DNA of 64,000 bases from positions 248,001 to 312,000 of the forward strand of contig JAFRCC010000018.1 of NCBI GenBank assembly GCA_017404545.1, in the 5' to 3' direction. Shown here piece by piece: positions 36,558 through 46,848 of the stretch (position 1 is the stretch's first letter; each line of letters starts with the position of its first letter). This DNA is from Clostridia bacterium (GTDB taxonomy: Bacteria > Bacillota > Clostridia > TANB77 > CAG-508). Position numbers and translations under genes: made by a program. The notes below the pieces were generated by a model. The model was not told the DNA's origin. It ran no database searches and saw only the letters and a program-made list of their open reading frames with translations.

Positions 36558-36842
36558 ATGAATTCAAGATTAAAACTATACAGTACAGACTCAAATGAAA
36601 TATTAGATTTTTTGGAATCCTTTTATGGAAAATCTATAAAATCAAATAGCTCATTATATTGGGAAAAAGAATTTCAAAATCCTTTAGATATGGCAGATTT
36701 TATTGCTGCATTTGTAGATAACAAAGATATATTTTCAAATACAAATCTATGGGTAAGTATTGACACCGGCGTTTTTATAAATATAAAAGAAGATAATTAC
36801 AACTATTTCATTCAATATTTATTTGAAAGATATCCATACTAA
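36558..36842 (+). CDS. Hypothetical protein, 94 aa
   Basis: Unknown, acidic and soluble, rich in aromatic residues (FLESFYGKSI, FIQYLFERYPY). SD GGAG six bases before the ATG. It is the only plus-strand gene between 5 and 51 kb apart from the toxin. No terminator is clear behind it; the gap to 36903 holds nothing else. Upstream, 36298-36557 is AT-rich and must contain divergent promoters for this gene and the autolysin. Confidence 0.7.
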   Translation: MNSRLKLYSTDSNEILDFLESFYGKSIKSNSSLYWEKEFQNPLDMADFIAAFVDNKDIFSNTNLWVSIDTGVFINIKEDNYNYFIQYLFERYPY

Positions 36843-36902
36843 AAAATAATAACCCCAAATTAACATTTGCTCTAATTTTAAATTTTTTCCATACCTACAT
36901 TT

Positions 36903-36987
36903 AATTGTTCGTGTGCAAAAATCCCCAAAAATTTTCTGTGCAATGTTGGCAAAGTCTTTATATTATAGTAATTTCCCTATAATATAA
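36903..36987 (-). repeat. Post-terminator palindromic repeat, copy B
   Basis: Matches copy A over its length: AATTGTTCGTGT, AAATTTTCTGTGCAATGT, TGGC-AAG-CTTTATATTATAG, and the closing CCTATAATATAA. It abuts the terminator of the cpsB-like gene. Confidence 0.7.
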
Positions 36988-37045
36988 GAAATTAGGGTAA
37001 AGCTAAAAATTACATTTCTTTGCAATTTTTACTTTACCCTAATTT
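36988..37045 (-). terminator. Terminator of the polysaccharide phosphoregulatory operon
   Basis: AAATTAGGGTAAAG and its complement (near 37032-37045 and 36990-37003) form a long stem. The U-tract is poor; the repeat follows directly. Confidence 0.65.
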
Positions 37046-37048
37046 TCA

Positions 37049-37822
37049 CTAGAAAAAGAAAAATACGTTTTTCTTTTCTTTTAATGAACTAGGAAATTCA
37101 TAATATATATCCATATCCTCCAAGATACTTTTCGGATTAATTGTTGTTAATTCGTTTATATATTTACTATCTCCAGTTAATAATTCGAGTCTTTTTATAA
37201 TCCTGTCTATATTTTCATATATATGACCGTGCCTGTGTGTATCTGATCCCAAAAACTGCACTAATCTATTTTCCACTAATATTTCCGCAGTTTTCTTTAC
37301 TTCTTTACCATACATTCCAATAAAGCTTCCATAATTTGATTGAGCAAGTACGCCTAACTTTAATAATCTAATCAGATCTGTTGGATTATCTTGTATAAAC
37401 TGAAATCTTTCTGGATGAGCAAGGACAGGGATACACCCTATTTCCATAAATTGCCCTATAATTTCCTCAAGATTCATCATTCTAGTTGTAAATGGTACTT
37501 CAAATAAAACATACCTACTATTGGCAAGCGTAGCTGCTTGACTTTCATATACCAGTTTTGGACTATTCTCTGTTAAAAATATCTCATTTCCATGGTACAA
37601 CGAAACTACAATATTTTCGTCATAAACTGCTTGCTTTAACTCTTTTATTCTAGGATTAATTTCTGATTTAGTGTTTTCATAATATCCTTCTATGAAGTGT
37701 GGAGTTAATATAATATCTGTAAATCCTGCTTGCTCTGCTTTTTTTAAGATTTCAAGTGAACTTTCAAGAGAGGTTGATCCATCATCCACATTATTGAGTA
37801 TATGAGAATGTATATCTATCAT
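37049..37822 (-). CDS. CpsB/CapC-type tyrosine-protein phosphatase (PHP fold)
   Basis: Mn-dependent phosphatase that dephosphorylates the BY-kinase and so tunes polysaccharide export. 257 residues. PHP metal motifs: HSHILNNVDDGS (4-15), ILTPHF, HGNEIF, LAHPERF and GSDTHRHGH. The C-terminus ends in an odd KKNVFFFF, reaching to the terminator, which hints at an extended end. Third gene of the trio, 20 bases after the kinase. Confidence 0.92.
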   Translation of the reverse strand: MIDIHSHILNNVDDGSTSLESSLEILKKAEQAGFTDIILTPHFIEGYYENTKSEINPRIKELKQAVYDENIVVSLYHGNEIFLTENSPKLVYESQAATLANSRYVLFEVPFTTRMMNLEEIIGQFMEIGCIPVLAHPERFQFIQDNPTDLIRLLKLGVLAQSNYGSFIGMYGKEVKKTAEILVENRLVQFLGSDTHRHGHIYENIDRIIKRLELLTGDSKYINELTTINPKSILEDMDIYYEFPSSLKEKKNVFFFF

Positions 37823-37842
37823 TTTATTCCCCTATCTAAATA

Positions 37843-38751
37843 TTATTTTTTATCATTTTCTGTTAAATATTGACTTAACTGCTTTAGAACAATATTAATA
37901 TCAATATCCTCTTTTGTTTCACTCTTTTGACTACTTTCTTTTTCAACAGAATTTAATTTTTTCTTAACTTCTTTTATTTCATCATCTTCAACCTTTTTTA
38001 CTGGAGTTGTCTTTTTAGTTAACTTATCAATTATTTTGTTATTACTTTTCTTTGATGTTACAACCGAATTTTCATAGTAGTATCCGCCCTTAGATTTTCT
38101 CTTAGTTATTGGCATTTTATTTAGTATAACACCAGCTATTTTTCCTCCAACATTTATTATATTTCTCTTTACTTGGTTCAAATCATCTGTCTTTGTAATT
38201 TTATGCCCAGCAACAATCAATGTTGTGTCTACAAATTTTGATAATATAATAGCATCTGTAACTATTGTGCTTGGTGTACCATCAAAAATTACTATATCAA
38301 ATATTTTTTCTAAATAATTGATTAAATCTACCATTTTCTGGCTTGTTAATAATTCTGAAGGGTTAGGTGGAACCATTCCTGATGTCATAACATATAAATT
38401 ATCTACTAAAGTGTTTTGAATATATTCACCAATTGTCTCTAGACTACTTTCTTTTGTAGTCATAATTAAATAGTTTGATAATCCCTTAGTATTCTTTAGC
38501 TCAAACATATCATGCTGTCTACCTTTTCTCATATCAGCATCCACTATTAAAACTCTTTTTCCAGCTTGTGCAAATGTAATTGCTAAATTTGCCGATACCC
38601 AACTTTTCCCTTCTCCAGGAACAGTACTTGTTACTAATAATGATTTTAAATTTCCATCAACATTCATAAACTGAATATTAGTTCTCAATGTTCTGAATAC
38701 TTCTGAAATTTGTGTCTTTGGTGATACAAAAGTTATAAGTTCATTTTTCAT
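37843..38751 (-). CDS. CpsD/CapB-type bacterial tyrosine kinase
   Basis: BY-kinase that autophosphorylates on tyrosine and controls polysaccharide chain length with its Wzz-like partner. Start at the ATG at 38751 with AGGAGG upstream (302 residues). Walker A PGEGKSWVSANLA, Walker A' VLIVDADMRKG, Walker B VIFDGTPS. The usual C-terminal Tyr cluster is reduced to GGYYYENS (about 225), after which comes a Lys/Glu-rich tail. The upstream adaptor gene ends one base before the start. Confidence 0.92.
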   Translation of the reverse strand: MKNELITFVSPKTQISEVFRTLRTNIQFMNVDGNLKSLLVTSTVPGEGKSWVSANLAITFAQAGKRVLIVDADMRKGRQHDMFELKNTKGLSNYLIMTTKESSLETIGEYIQNTLVDNLYVMTSGMVPPNPSELLTSQKMVDLINYLEKIFDIVIFDGTPSTIVTDAIILSKFVDTTLIVAGHKITKTDDLNQVKRNIINVGGKIAGVILNKMPITKRKSKGGYYYENSVVTSKKSNNKIIDKLTKKTTPVKKVEDDEIKEVKKKLNSVEKESSQKSETKEDIDINIVLKQLSQYLTENDKK

Positions 38752-38752
38752 A

Positions 38753-39454
38753 TTAGTATATACCTCCTTTTGGCTTATCATCATTTACAAAAGGTATTGA
38801 AACTAACGTTGTTAGTTCAGCACTACTTTCAACATCATCGGAATCTTTAATTGTAGTGTCAAACATATTTGAAATTAATACATACACAGCCGAAATTACT
38901 AGTCCTATTGCAAAAAATATTAATATATCCTTAGTGTGATTTATATTGTAAGGTGTAATTGACTCTTCTGCTTCATCTACAATATATACATTATCAACAT
39001 ACATTTCTGATACTTTATCTGCAAAAACTTTTGTTAATTCATTTGCAATTTTCATCGCTTTAACAGGATTTTCGTCTTTTACAGTAATTCTCAACATCTC
39101 TGTATCATTAATTTCTGTAACAGTAATTTTTTTCATAAGGGTATCTTCGCTTTCATTGATTTGCAAGTTATTTATTGTTGGTCTTAATACAGATTTACTT
39201 TTTGCAAGTTGACTGTATGTTCCTATTAAGCTTTTTGCTAACCCTACATCTGATGAAGTTATTGTTTTTGTTTTTGTTTCCTCATTTTCTACAGCCTTAA
39301 CTAATACCAATGTTGTATAAGATTGATATTTTGGTGTTACAAAATAATATGAATATATAGTTCCTATTATAACAGCAACTATGGTTATTGCTATTATATG
39401 TAATCTTTTGTTCCAAAAAATGCCTATCAATTTTTTTAAATCTAACTCTTCCAT
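38753..39454 (-). CDS. Wzz/CapA-like chain-length and kinase-activator protein
   Basis: 233 residues. Two TM helices (about 17-37 and 173-193) bracket an extracytoplasmic Wzz domain (YQSYTTLVLV, SLIGTYSQLAKSKSV). The C-terminal cytoplasmic tail would activate the BY-kinase. First gene of the trio. No glycosyltransferase, flippase or polymerase gene lies within the window, so the controlled polymer is encoded elsewhere. Confidence 0.9.
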   Translation of the reverse strand: MEELDLKKLIGIFWNKRLHIIAITIVAVIIGTIYSYYFVTPKYQSYTTLVLVKAVENEETKTKTITSSDVGLAKSLIGTYSQLAKSKSVLRPTINNLQINESEDTLMKKITVTEINDTEMLRITVKDENPVKAMKIANELTKVFADKVSEMYVDNVYIVDEAEESITPYNINHTKDILIFFAIGLVISAVYVLISNMFDTTIKDSDDVESSAELTTLVSIPFVNDDKPKGGIY

Positions 39455-39655
39455 TATATTCCTCCATTAAACTGAGTTTAGAAAATATTATTTACATTTT
39501 CTGAAATTTTCTTATTTGCTTTTATCCTACAAAATCACACATTTTTACTCACGTAACTGTGTAACATATAAAATAGCATATACTATTATACATAATATAA
39601 TGCCATTTTGGCAAGAGTTTTTAGAAAAATAATTGAATTACATCATTTTATTGTA

Positions 39656-39706
39656 AACTAAAAGTTACTATCCAGACATTTTGTAAACCTGTATGGATAG
39701 TAACTT
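39656..39706 (-). terminator. rnr terminator
   Basis: 13-bp stem AAGTTACTATCCA (39662-39674) with its complement at 39694-39706; the minus strand continues UUUUAGUUU. Confidence 0.75.
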
Positions 39707-39721
39707 ATATATTATTCAATT

Positions 39722-41914
39722 TTATGGAATTTCTTCAATTTGCTTTGATTCTAAATCAAATTGCTTTTGTTCAACAATTTCAAATGAAATTCTTCTTAGC
39801 TCTTTGTTTGCCTCGATAACTCTTATTCTAACTTTTTGTCCTATTTTATATACAGTATTCGTATGCTCTCCGGCTAATATTTTTCTGTCTGGATCAAAAA
39901 TAAAATACTCATTTCCAAGATTTTCAAATCTAATTAGCCCCTCAACAGTATTTTCGAGCTCAACAAATATGCCAAAAGATGTAATGCTTGAAATAATTCC
40001 ATCATATTCCATCCCAATTTTATCCTGCATATACTCTGCCTTCTTAATATCTTCGCTATCACGCTCTACTTTTTGTGCTATTTTTTCTCTCTCTGATGAT
40101 CTTTCAGCATAATTAGCAGATTGCTCCGCATATTTATTTAAGTTTTCATCTCCAATATTATAATTATTATCTATATAATTGGTAATTATTCTGTGAATAA
40201 ACAAATCTGGATATCTTCTAATTGGAGAAGTAAAATGACAATAAAATCTACTTGCAATTCCAAAATGGCCTTTATTTGTTGATTCGTACCTAGCAAGTTT
40301 TAATGTTCTTAATACTAAATTTGAAACAACACGCTCTTCAGGGCTTCCTTTTACCTTATCAAGTACTTCTGCAAAAGCCTTTGGATGGATATTATCTTTA
40401 TTATACCTCACCTTATATCCAATATTAAACAAAAATTTATTTAATTCATCTATTTTATCCGAATCTGGCGTTTCGTGTACTCGGTATATAAATGGTGCTT
40501 CCAACCAATAGAATTTTTCGGCAACCACTTCATTTGCAATAAGCATAAATTGCTCTATTATCTCATTTGCAAAATTAATCTCATATTTTTTTACATCAAT
40601 TGCTATGCCATTATCATCAAGAGTTATTTTGCTCTCAGGTACATCTAAATCAAGAGCACCATCTTTAACTCTTTTTTCTTTTAGTATCTTGGCAAGTTCA
40701 ATCATATCTGAAAAAACTTTTTCATACTGTTTATATGGCTCTATACTATCAAGCTCTTCTTTAGAAAGCTGCTCACCTTCAATATAACGTACGATTTTAT
40801 AAACTCCCGAATATGACATTCTCTCTTTTACGTTAACAATTGACTTTTGAACGTCTGATGCTACAACTTTACCATGCTTGTCTATCTCCATTAATACAGA
40901 TAGAGCTAATCTATCTTCTTTTGCATTTAAACTGCATATTCCATTCGATAGCTCTTTAGGCAACATGGGAATAACTCTGTCCATCATGTAAATACTTGTA
41001 CCTCGTAAAATGGCTTCTCTATCGAGTTCAGATCCTTCTCTTACATAGTGGCTAACATCTGCAATACTTACTATTAGATTAAATGTTCCAGATTCATTTT
41101 TGGTTACTGATACAGCATCATCTAGGTCTTTTGCATCTTCTCCATCTATTGTGAAAAATAATGTATCTCTTAAGTCTAACCTTCCTTTAAAATCTTTTTC
41201 ATCTATTTTTTGATTTATTGCATTTGCTTCTTCAATCACAGGTTTTGGAAATTCATATGGCAAATCATATTCCCTTACCAACGATAACATATCTACTCCA
41301 GCCATATCGATACGCCCAATCACTTCGATAATCTTACCTTCTGCTTTTTTCCCATGCTCTGGATATTTTGTAATTTTAACAACAACTTTTTCTCTTTTTT
41401 TTGCTCCTCCAAAATGTTTTTTTGATATAAATATATCGGATCCAAATTTTTTATCATCTGGCACAACAAATCCAAAATTCCTACTTGGTTCAAAAATTCC
41501 TACAATAGTATCCTTCCCACGTTTTAGTACTTTTACAATTTTTCCTTCACTATGATTTGCTTTATCTTTTTCATCAATTATTTCAACTACAACTTCATCT
41601 TCATTAAGAGCCGAATTGGTATTTTTGCCAGAAATATATATTTCTTCTTCATCTCCTTCAATTTTTACAAAACCAAACCCTTTTTCATTTATTTTTATTA
41701 TACCTTTTTTATATTTTGTATTCTTTATTGAAGAATATTTTCCTTTTCTATTAACACAAATCTTATACTCCTCTGTTAGTTCCTTGAGTATTTGAACAAA
41801 TTCACTATAACTACTTTTAGGTACACACATTAAATCCGCAATTTCTTTAGCCTTCATTGGAACATAACTTTCATTTTCTATAAAACTTAGAATCTTTTCT
41901 TTTTGACTATCCAT
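39722..41914 (-). CDS. rnr: Ribonuclease R
   Basis: Processive 3'-5' exoribonuclease for structured RNA and trans-translation. 730 residues: N-terminal winged helix, two cold-shock domains (about 70-210), the RNB catalytic domain with DGEDAKDLDDAVSV (about 254-267) containing the catalytic Asp cluster, and a C-terminal S1 domain (GIISSITSFGIFVELENTVE, about 645-664). In Clostridia rnr often neighbours secG, as here. Own terminator, about 225 bases behind secG. Confidence 0.95.
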   Translation of the reverse strand: MDSQKEKILSFIENESYVPMKAKEIADLMCVPKSSYSEFVQILKELTEEYKICVNRKGKYSSIKNTKYKKGIIKINEKGFGFVKIEGDEEEIYISGKNTNSALNEDEVVVEIIDEKDKANHSEGKIVKVLKRGKDTIVGIFEPSRNFGFVVPDDKKFGSDIFISKKHFGGAKKREKVVVKITKYPEHGKKAEGKIIEVIGRIDMAGVDMLSLVREYDLPYEFPKPVIEEANAINQKIDEKDFKGRLDLRDTLFFTIDGEDAKDLDDAVSVTKNESGTFNLIVSIADVSHYVREGSELDREAILRGTSIYMMDRVIPMLPKELSNGICSLNAKEDRLALSVLMEIDKHGKVVASDVQKSIVNVKERMSYSGVYKIVRYIEGEQLSKEELDSIEPYKQYEKVFSDMIELAKILKEKRVKDGALDLDVPESKITLDDNGIAIDVKKYEINFANEIIEQFMLIANEVVAEKFYWLEAPFIYRVHETPDSDKIDELNKFLFNIGYKVRYNKDNIHPKAFAEVLDKVKGSPEERVVSNLVLRTLKLARYESTNKGHFGIASRFYCHFTSPIRRYPDLFIHRIITNYIDNNYNIGDENLNKYAEQSANYAERSSEREKIAQKVERDSEDIKKAEYMQDKIGMEYDGIISSITSFGIFVELENTVEGLIRFENLGNEYFIFDPDRKILAGEHTNTVYKIGQKVRIRVIEANKELRRISFEIVEQKQFDLESKQIEEIP

Positions 41915-42076
41915 CTTTACTATCCTTTCTTTCTAAAGTAGTAGCTTTAGTTGAAAAATTTGAGCCTATTTCTAGACATACAATTAAGCTATTCGAAAAT
42001 ATTCCTTCTGAACACCTATGATTGCTAATAGCAATTATCAATGAAATTTGCCAATTATTTTTCAACCTTCTCTCAT

Positions 42077-42094
42077 ATTTCCTATAATATAAAC
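42077..42094 (-). repeat. Post-terminator repeat, fragment D
   Basis: ATTTCCTATAATATAAAC directly behind the secG terminator matches the proximal arm of the repeat palindrome; the distal arm and tail are absent or diverged. Confidence 0.4.
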
Positions 42095-42126
42095 AAAAAG
42101 GGAATTACCTCGAAGTAACCCCCTTT
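42091..42126 (-). terminator. secG terminator
   Basis: On the minus strand AAAGGGGGTTACTTCG pairs with CGAGGTAATTCCCTTT, followed by UUGUUU. Confidence 0.75.
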
Positions 42127-42138
42127 AATCTGCTTTAC

Positions 42139-42387
42139 TTACATTAACATTAAAAAGCTTAAGCCTATTGTTCCTGCAACAAAAACTATACTGAAAATAA
42201 CTGTTGCTTTCTTTAATGCACCTTCCCTTGTTCTACCTTTATTTTTTTCATAGAAGTTATTTGTTGTAGATCCTGTTATAGCTCCTGATGCACCTTGACT
42301 ATCTTTTGCCTGTGCTGTTGCTAATACAATTACAATTATACAAACTATTACATACAATGCTATTGCAATATTCTTGGCTACTGTCAT
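42139..42387 (-). CDS. secG: Preprotein translocase subunit SecG
   Basis: Auxiliary subunit of the SecYEG channel. 82 residues with two TM helices (about 5-24 and 60-81) joined by a polar loop containing the SecG-type SQGASGAITGS and the FYEKNKGRTREGAL segment. Size and topology match the family. Confidence 0.9.
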   Translation of the reverse strand: MTVAKNIAIALYVIVCIIVIVLATAQAKDSQGASGAITGSTTNNFYEKNKGRTREGALKKATVIFSIVFVAGTIGLSFLMLM

Positions 42388-42462
42388 ATATATCCCTCAT
42401 TTCGTATTTTTATCTTCAACCGCTAATATTCTACCATATGATTTTTTTAATTGCAAATATTT

Positions 42463-43779
42463 TTATGCAGTTTCTTCTTTTTTATCTGTTGATTTTCTCT
42501 CAACTACAACACTATTTTCTAACACTCTGTTCTCATCTATAGTTATTACTGGTTTAGCTCCATTTTCTATAGTATTCTTCGTAATTAAACATTTAGCTAT
42601 TTTTGGATTTGATGGTATTTCAAACATTATATCTCTCATAATATCTTCTAGAATTGATCTAAGACCTCTTGCTCCTGTTTTTCTTTCTATTGCTTTGTTT
42701 ACTATCGCATCCAATGCATCTTCTTCAAATTCAAGTTCAACATTATCAATTTCAAACAATTTTTTATATTGCTTTACTAATGAGTTTTTAGGTTTCGTTA
42801 TTATATCTAAAAGAGCGCTCTTATCTAGTGCTTTAAGAGTAGCAACAATTGGCAATCTGCCAACAAATTCAGGAATTAAACCAAATTTTAATAAATCTTG
42901 TGGTAATAAATCTTTTAAAGTTTCATCATCTTCTTGTTTTATTTGCGTTAAATCTGTTCCAAAACCTATTGCTCTCTTACCGGTTCTATCTTTTATTAGA
43001 TTTTCTAATCCTTCAAAAGCACCTCCACATATAAATAATATGTTTTCGGTTTTTATTTGGATAAACTCTTGGTGTGGATGTTTTCTCCCCCCCTGTGGTG
43101 GTACGGATGCAACCGTTCCTTCAACAATTTTTAATAGAGCCTGTTGCACGCCTTCTCCACTAACATCCCTGGTTATAGATGGATTTTCAGATTTTCTTGT
43201 AATCTTATCTATTTCATCTATATATATAATTCCTCTTTCAGCCTTTTCAACATCATAATCCGCTGCTTGAATTAATTTTAACAAAATATTTTCGACATCT
43301 TCTCCAACATAACCAGCTTCGGTTAAGGTTGTTGCATCAGCAATTGCAAATGGAACTTTTAGAATTCTTGCAAGCGTCTGCGCAAGCAATGTTTTTCCAC
43401 AACCAGTTGGACCAAGTAGTAATACATTACTTTTTTGTATCTCTACGTCATCTATATTCTTATTTTTCTTGGCATTTTCAATTCTTTTGTAATGATTGTA
43501 TACTGCTACAGCTAAGGTCTTTTTAGCATCATCCTGACCAATTACATAATCATCTAATATTTTTTTTATTTCTGATGGTGTAGGCAACTTTTCATTATCA
43601 TTTATAGTATATTCTACTTCCTCATCTTCATACATTTCATCTTCTAAGATACTATTACATGCCTTTATGCACTCATCACATATGAATACCCCTGGTCCCG
43701 CAATTAACTTTTCTACAGCATTTTGCGTTTTGCCACAAAATGAACATTTTACACTATTATTCTTATTGCCGTTTGACAT
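42463..43779 (-). CDS. clpX: ATP-dependent Clp protease ATP-binding subunit ClpX
   Basis: AAA+ unfoldase that feeds ClpP. 438 residues. N-terminal C4 zinc finger (CSFCGKTQ ... FICDECI), Walker A GPTGCGKT, Walker [12 protein letters not shown], pore loop GYVGEDVE, sensor region, and the IGF-type loop IGFGTD that contacts ClpP. Lies about 20 bases behind clpP in one transcription unit. Complete and typical. Confidence 0.97.
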   Translation of the reverse strand: MSNGNKNNSVKCSFCGKTQNAVEKLIAGPGVFICDECIKACNSILEDEMYEDEEVEYTINDNEKLPTPSEIKKILDDYVIGQDDAKKTLAVAVYNHYKRIENAKKNKNIDDVEIQKSNVLLLGPTGCGKTLLAQTLARILKVPFAIADATTLTEAGYVGEDVENILLKLIQAADYDVEKAERGIIYIDEIDKITRKSENPSITRDVSGEGVQQALLKIVEGTVASVPPQGGRKHPHQEFIQIKTENILFICGGAFEGLENLIKDRTGKRAIGFGTDLTQIKQEDDETLKDLLPQDLLKFGLIPEFVGRLPIVATLKALDKSALLDIITKPKNSLVKQYKKLFEIDNVELEFEEDALDAIVNKAIERKTGARGLRSILEDIMRDIMFEIPSNPKIAKCLITKNTIENGAKPVITIDENRVLENSVVVERKSTDKKEETA

Positions 43780-43801
43780 GATACCTCCTAAGTTATAGAA
43801 T

Positions 43802-44407
43802 TTAATTTCTCTTATCTAATATTCCATCAATTAAACCATACTTTAGCGCTTCCTCAGCCGTCATATAATTATCTCTTTCTGTATCTTTTTGAATTGTTTC
43901 TAAGCTTTGGCCTGTTCTATCACTCAATAATTTGTTTAATTTATCTCTCGTCTTTACCATATGGTCTGCATGTATTTTTATTTCTGTTGTTTGTCCTGAT
44001 AGACCACCACCACCAATTAATGGTTGATGTATTAATATTTCTGAATTCGGTGTGGCAAATCTCTTTCCCTTTTCACCTGATGCAAGAAGTACAGCTCCCA
44101 TACTAGCTGCCATTCCAACACAAATTGTAGAAACTGGGCACTTAATATAATTCATCGTATCTACAATTCCCATACCATCAGATATTGACCCTCCTGGGCT
44201 ATTTATATATAAGAATATTTCTTTTTCAGGATCCTCAGATTCTAAAAATAACAATTGTGCAATCACTAGTCCTGCAGAAGTGCTATTTACGTCCTCTCCT
44301 AAAAAGATAATTCTATCTTTCAATAATCTTGAAAAAATATCGTATGATCTTTCTCCTTTTGAAGTTTGTTCAACAACATATGGAACTAAACTATCTTTTT
44401 CTAACAT
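43802..44407 (-). CDS. clpP: ATP-dependent Clp protease proteolytic subunit
   Basis: Serine protease that forms a 14-mer chamber. I use the ATG at 44407 (AAGGAGG seven bases upstream), giving 201 residues; the frame runs 20 codons further without an [16 protein letters not shown] is a typical start. Catalytic Ser in [11 protein letters not shown], His in EILIHQPL, Asp in the handle region near TERDNYM. First gene of clpP-clpX. Confidence 0.97.
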   Translation of the reverse strand: MLEKDSLVPYVVEQTSKGERSYDIFSRLLKDRIIFLGEDVNSTSAGLVIAQLLFLESEDPEKEIFLYINSPGGSISDGMGIVDTMNYIKCPVSTICVGMAASMGAVLLASGEKGKRFATPNSEILIHQPLIGGGGLSGQTTEIKIHADHMVKTRDKLNKLLSDRTGQSLETIQKDTERDNYMTAEEALKYGLIDGILDKRN

Positions 44408-44477
44408 AATATGCCTCCTTATTAATATGATTATATGAATTTTATAATATAACCATTTATTTTTCAATAGAAAATTT

Positions 44478-44525
44478 TATAAAAAAATAGGGACATTGTA
44501 ATAATATATAATGCCCCATTTTTTA
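44478..44525 (-). terminator. tig terminator
   Basis: On the minus strand AAATGGGGCATT pairs with AATGTCCCTATTT, then U-rich. It separates tig from clpP, unlike genomes where tig-clpP-clpX are one transcript. Confidence 0.7.
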
Positions 44526-44529
44526 TAAA

Positions 44530-45861
44530 TTACTTAGTAGATTTTTCAGTTTTATCAGCTTTTTCTGCTTTCTTTGCATCACTTACTTTAGCGTTATCTA
44601 TTATAAATTGTACTGCTTTTTCTGTTGTTATATTATTCCTTATATAGTCTTTTAGATTTTCATTATTTAAAAGTTCTTCTTCTTTTCTTCCATAGCTTGC
44701 AGCCATTTCTTTAACTTTTTCTTCTACATCTTTATCTGTAGCTTCTATCTTTTCAGCTAAAACAATTGCCTCTAATACAAGTCTTGTTTTTACTGACTCT
44801 GCTGCTTGTGCCTCATATTCTTTTCTCATATCATCTTCAGTTTTATTAAGCATTTTCAAATATTGTTCAAGATTTAAACCTTGATATGCTAATCTGCCAT
44901 CAATTTCTTTTAGAATATTGTCTATTTCTGTTTCAATCATTCCTGATGGAATATCAATTTCTGTATTGTCACTAACAAATTTTATTGCATCGCTTTCTAA
45001 CTGGTACTTAGCTTGATTTTTCTTTTCTTCTACTAATCTTTCTTTTATACTAGCTTTTAAATCTTTTAATGTATCGAACTCACTAACATCTTTAGCAAAC
45101 TCATCGTCAATCGTTGGCAACTCTTTAACTTTAATTTCATGTAATTTAACTTTAAATGTAGCATCTTTTCCTGCTAATTCTTTAGAAAAATATTCTTCTG
45201 GAAATTTTACATTAATATCTTTTTCTTCCCCAATTTTCATTCCAACTACTTGATCTTCAAATCCTGGTATGAATGTTTTGCTTCCAATCTCAAGCTCATG
45301 TTTCTCAGCTTTTCCACCTTCAAAAGCTTTACCATCAACAAAACCTTCAAAATCTATAACAGCTATATCCTTATTTTTTACTGCTCTATCTTCAACAGTT
45401 ACTAATCTTGCATTCTTTTCTGCCATCTGATCTAACTCTTTTTTTACATCCGCAGCAACCACAGAAACATCGCCTTTTTGTAACTCTATTCCTTTATATT
45501 TTCCTAGTTTTACTTCTGGTTTTGTTTGTACAATTGCTGTAAATATCAATTCTTTCCCCTTTTCCATTTGAGTAATCTCAATTTCTGGTTTGCTTACAGC
45601 CTCTATTCCATTTTCTTTTAATTCTTTTTCATATATATCAGGTACAATTTCATTGAATGTATCTTCATAGAATATTGATGGTCCATATGTTCTCTCTATT
45701 AAAGACATTGGAGCCTTACCTTTTCTAAAACCTGGGATATTGAAGTATTTTGCTGTTTTTGTATATACTTTCTTCATTCCTTCTTCAAATTTCTCTGCTT
45801 CAATTGTAAAAGTTAACTTAACTTCATTTGTTTTATCTGTCTTTTCTACTTTAATACTCAT
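44530..45861 (-). CDS. tig: Trigger factor
   Basis: Ribosome-bound chaperone and peptidyl-prolyl isomerase, 443 residues. N-terminal ribosome-binding domain with the signature FNIPGFRKGKAP (about 40-51), FKBP domain (about 160-245, DFEGFVDGKAFEGG), and helical C-terminal arms. A Lys-rich tail ends KAEKADKTEKSTK. Upstream of clpP-clpX as in many bacteria but with its own terminator. Confidence 0.96.
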   Translation of the reverse strand: MSIKVEKTDKTNEVKLTFTIEAEKFEEGMKKVYTKTAKYFNIPGFRKGKAPMSLIERTYGPSIFYEDTFNEIVPDIYEKELKENGIEAVSKPEIEITQMEKGKELIFTAIVQTKPEVKLGKYKGIELQKGDVSVVAADVKKELDQMAEKNARLVTVEDRAVKNKDIAVIDFEGFVDGKAFEGGKAEKHELEIGSKTFIPGFEDQVVGMKIGEEKDINVKFPEEYFSKELAGKDATFKVKLHEIKVKELPTIDDEFAKDVSEFDTLKDLKASIKERLVEEKKNQAKYQLESDAIKFVSDNTEIDIPSGMIETEIDNILKEIDGRLAYQGLNLEQYLKMLNKTEDDMRKEYEAQAAESVKTRLVLEAIVLAEKIEATDKDVEEKVKEMAASYGRKEEELLNNENLKDYIRNNITTEKAVQFIIDNAKVSDAKKAEKADKTEKSTK

Positions 45862-45937
45862 TACTATTCATCCTTTCAATCTTATAAAACTAGCTTTTTC
45901 ATTATATCACATATTTTTCATTTTGCAATAAAAAGTT

Positions 45938-46834
45938 TCAGAAATTCATATTTTCAGCTATTTTCTCTATTTGTCTTATTATGACCTTCATTTGTTCTTC
46001 CAGAATTTTATTAACACTTATATCATTTTCAATATTTTCCATCATATCTATTCTGTGTATTTTGTAATTGCTATAACTTTGCACTATCTTTTTAAAATAT
46101 TTTTCCATCTTAGAATTTTCTATTATCAATGGTTCACTAATAACCACTGTAAAGTCAGCTCTTTCAATTTTTATTATTTCCTTTATAATATCGTCCAAAA
46201 CTTCATTATAGTTTCCACAATTTAAATACAATAATGTTTTCTTTGAAAATGCTTTCTCAATACTTTTTCTAATCCTCATGTAGTTTTTTATAGATTTTAG
46301 ATTCTTATCTTCTTTTAAAATCTCCTTTACATCAATCCTTTTTACATTAATTTTCTTACTACTTATTAGTTTATCGTTCAAATCATTATCAAAATATATC
46401 AAATTTATTTTTTCTTCTTTACTATCTTGCCATTCATATGTTTTTTCTATATTTTCGTCATTTTCTTTCTCAACGAATCCATTTTTTTCGAAAAAAATTT
46501 TGAGATTCTCATCATCTTTGAACACAACATCTAATTTAGAGTAACTCTTTTTGCATGAATCAATAAGCATAGATCCAATGCCTTCACGCCTTATTTTCTT
46601 TTCTACATATATAATTACAATTCTATTATTTTTATCTATAGTAATGAATCCCTCTATAATATCATCTTCTGTATATAGAATTGTATTACTCGAACCATCT
46701 AAAAGTATATCTTTAATATCCGTATATGCTCGTGCCAAATCTTTATTATCTATTTTTTTATTTACGTCTATGTAGGCTTTTTTCCAGATACTCATTAATT
46801 CATCAATATCAGAATTATTAAATTTTTTTAACAC
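45938..46834 (-). CDS. GNAT acetyltransferase with an unknown C-terminal domain
   Basis: 298 residues. The first 130 form a GNAT fold with the acetyl-CoA motif RREGIGSMLIDSC (about 93-105) and FFEKNGFVEKEND. The second half (about 140-298) is not a GNAT and I do not recognise it; it starts INLIYFDND and contains TLLYLNCGNYNEVLDD and TVVISEPLI, an alpha-beta look. The substrate is unknown. It is followed 14 bases later by the metallophosphoesterase gene's upstream neighbour in the same direction, part of a loose housekeeping run. Confidence 0.75.
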   Translation of the reverse strand: MLKKFNNSDIDELMSIWKKAYIDVNKKIDNKDLARAYTDIKDILLDGSSNTILYTEDDIIEGFITIDKNNRIVIIYVEKKIRREGIGSMLIDSCKKSYSKLDVVFKDDENLKIFFEKNGFVEKENDENIEKTYEWQDSKEEKINLIYFDNDLNDKLISSKKINVKRIDVKEILKEDKNLKSIKNYMRIRKSIEKAFSKKTLLYLNCGNYNEVLDDIIKEIIKIERADFTVVISEPLIIENSKMEKYFKKIVQSYSNYKIHRIDMMENIENDISVNKILEEQMKVIIRQIEKIAENMNF

Positions 46835-46848
46835 TTACATCCCTCTTT

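Noticed and set aside
42374..43258. 294-codon plus-strand ORF opposite clpX
   Set aside because: It is fully antisense to a perfect clpX, with no recognisable domain.
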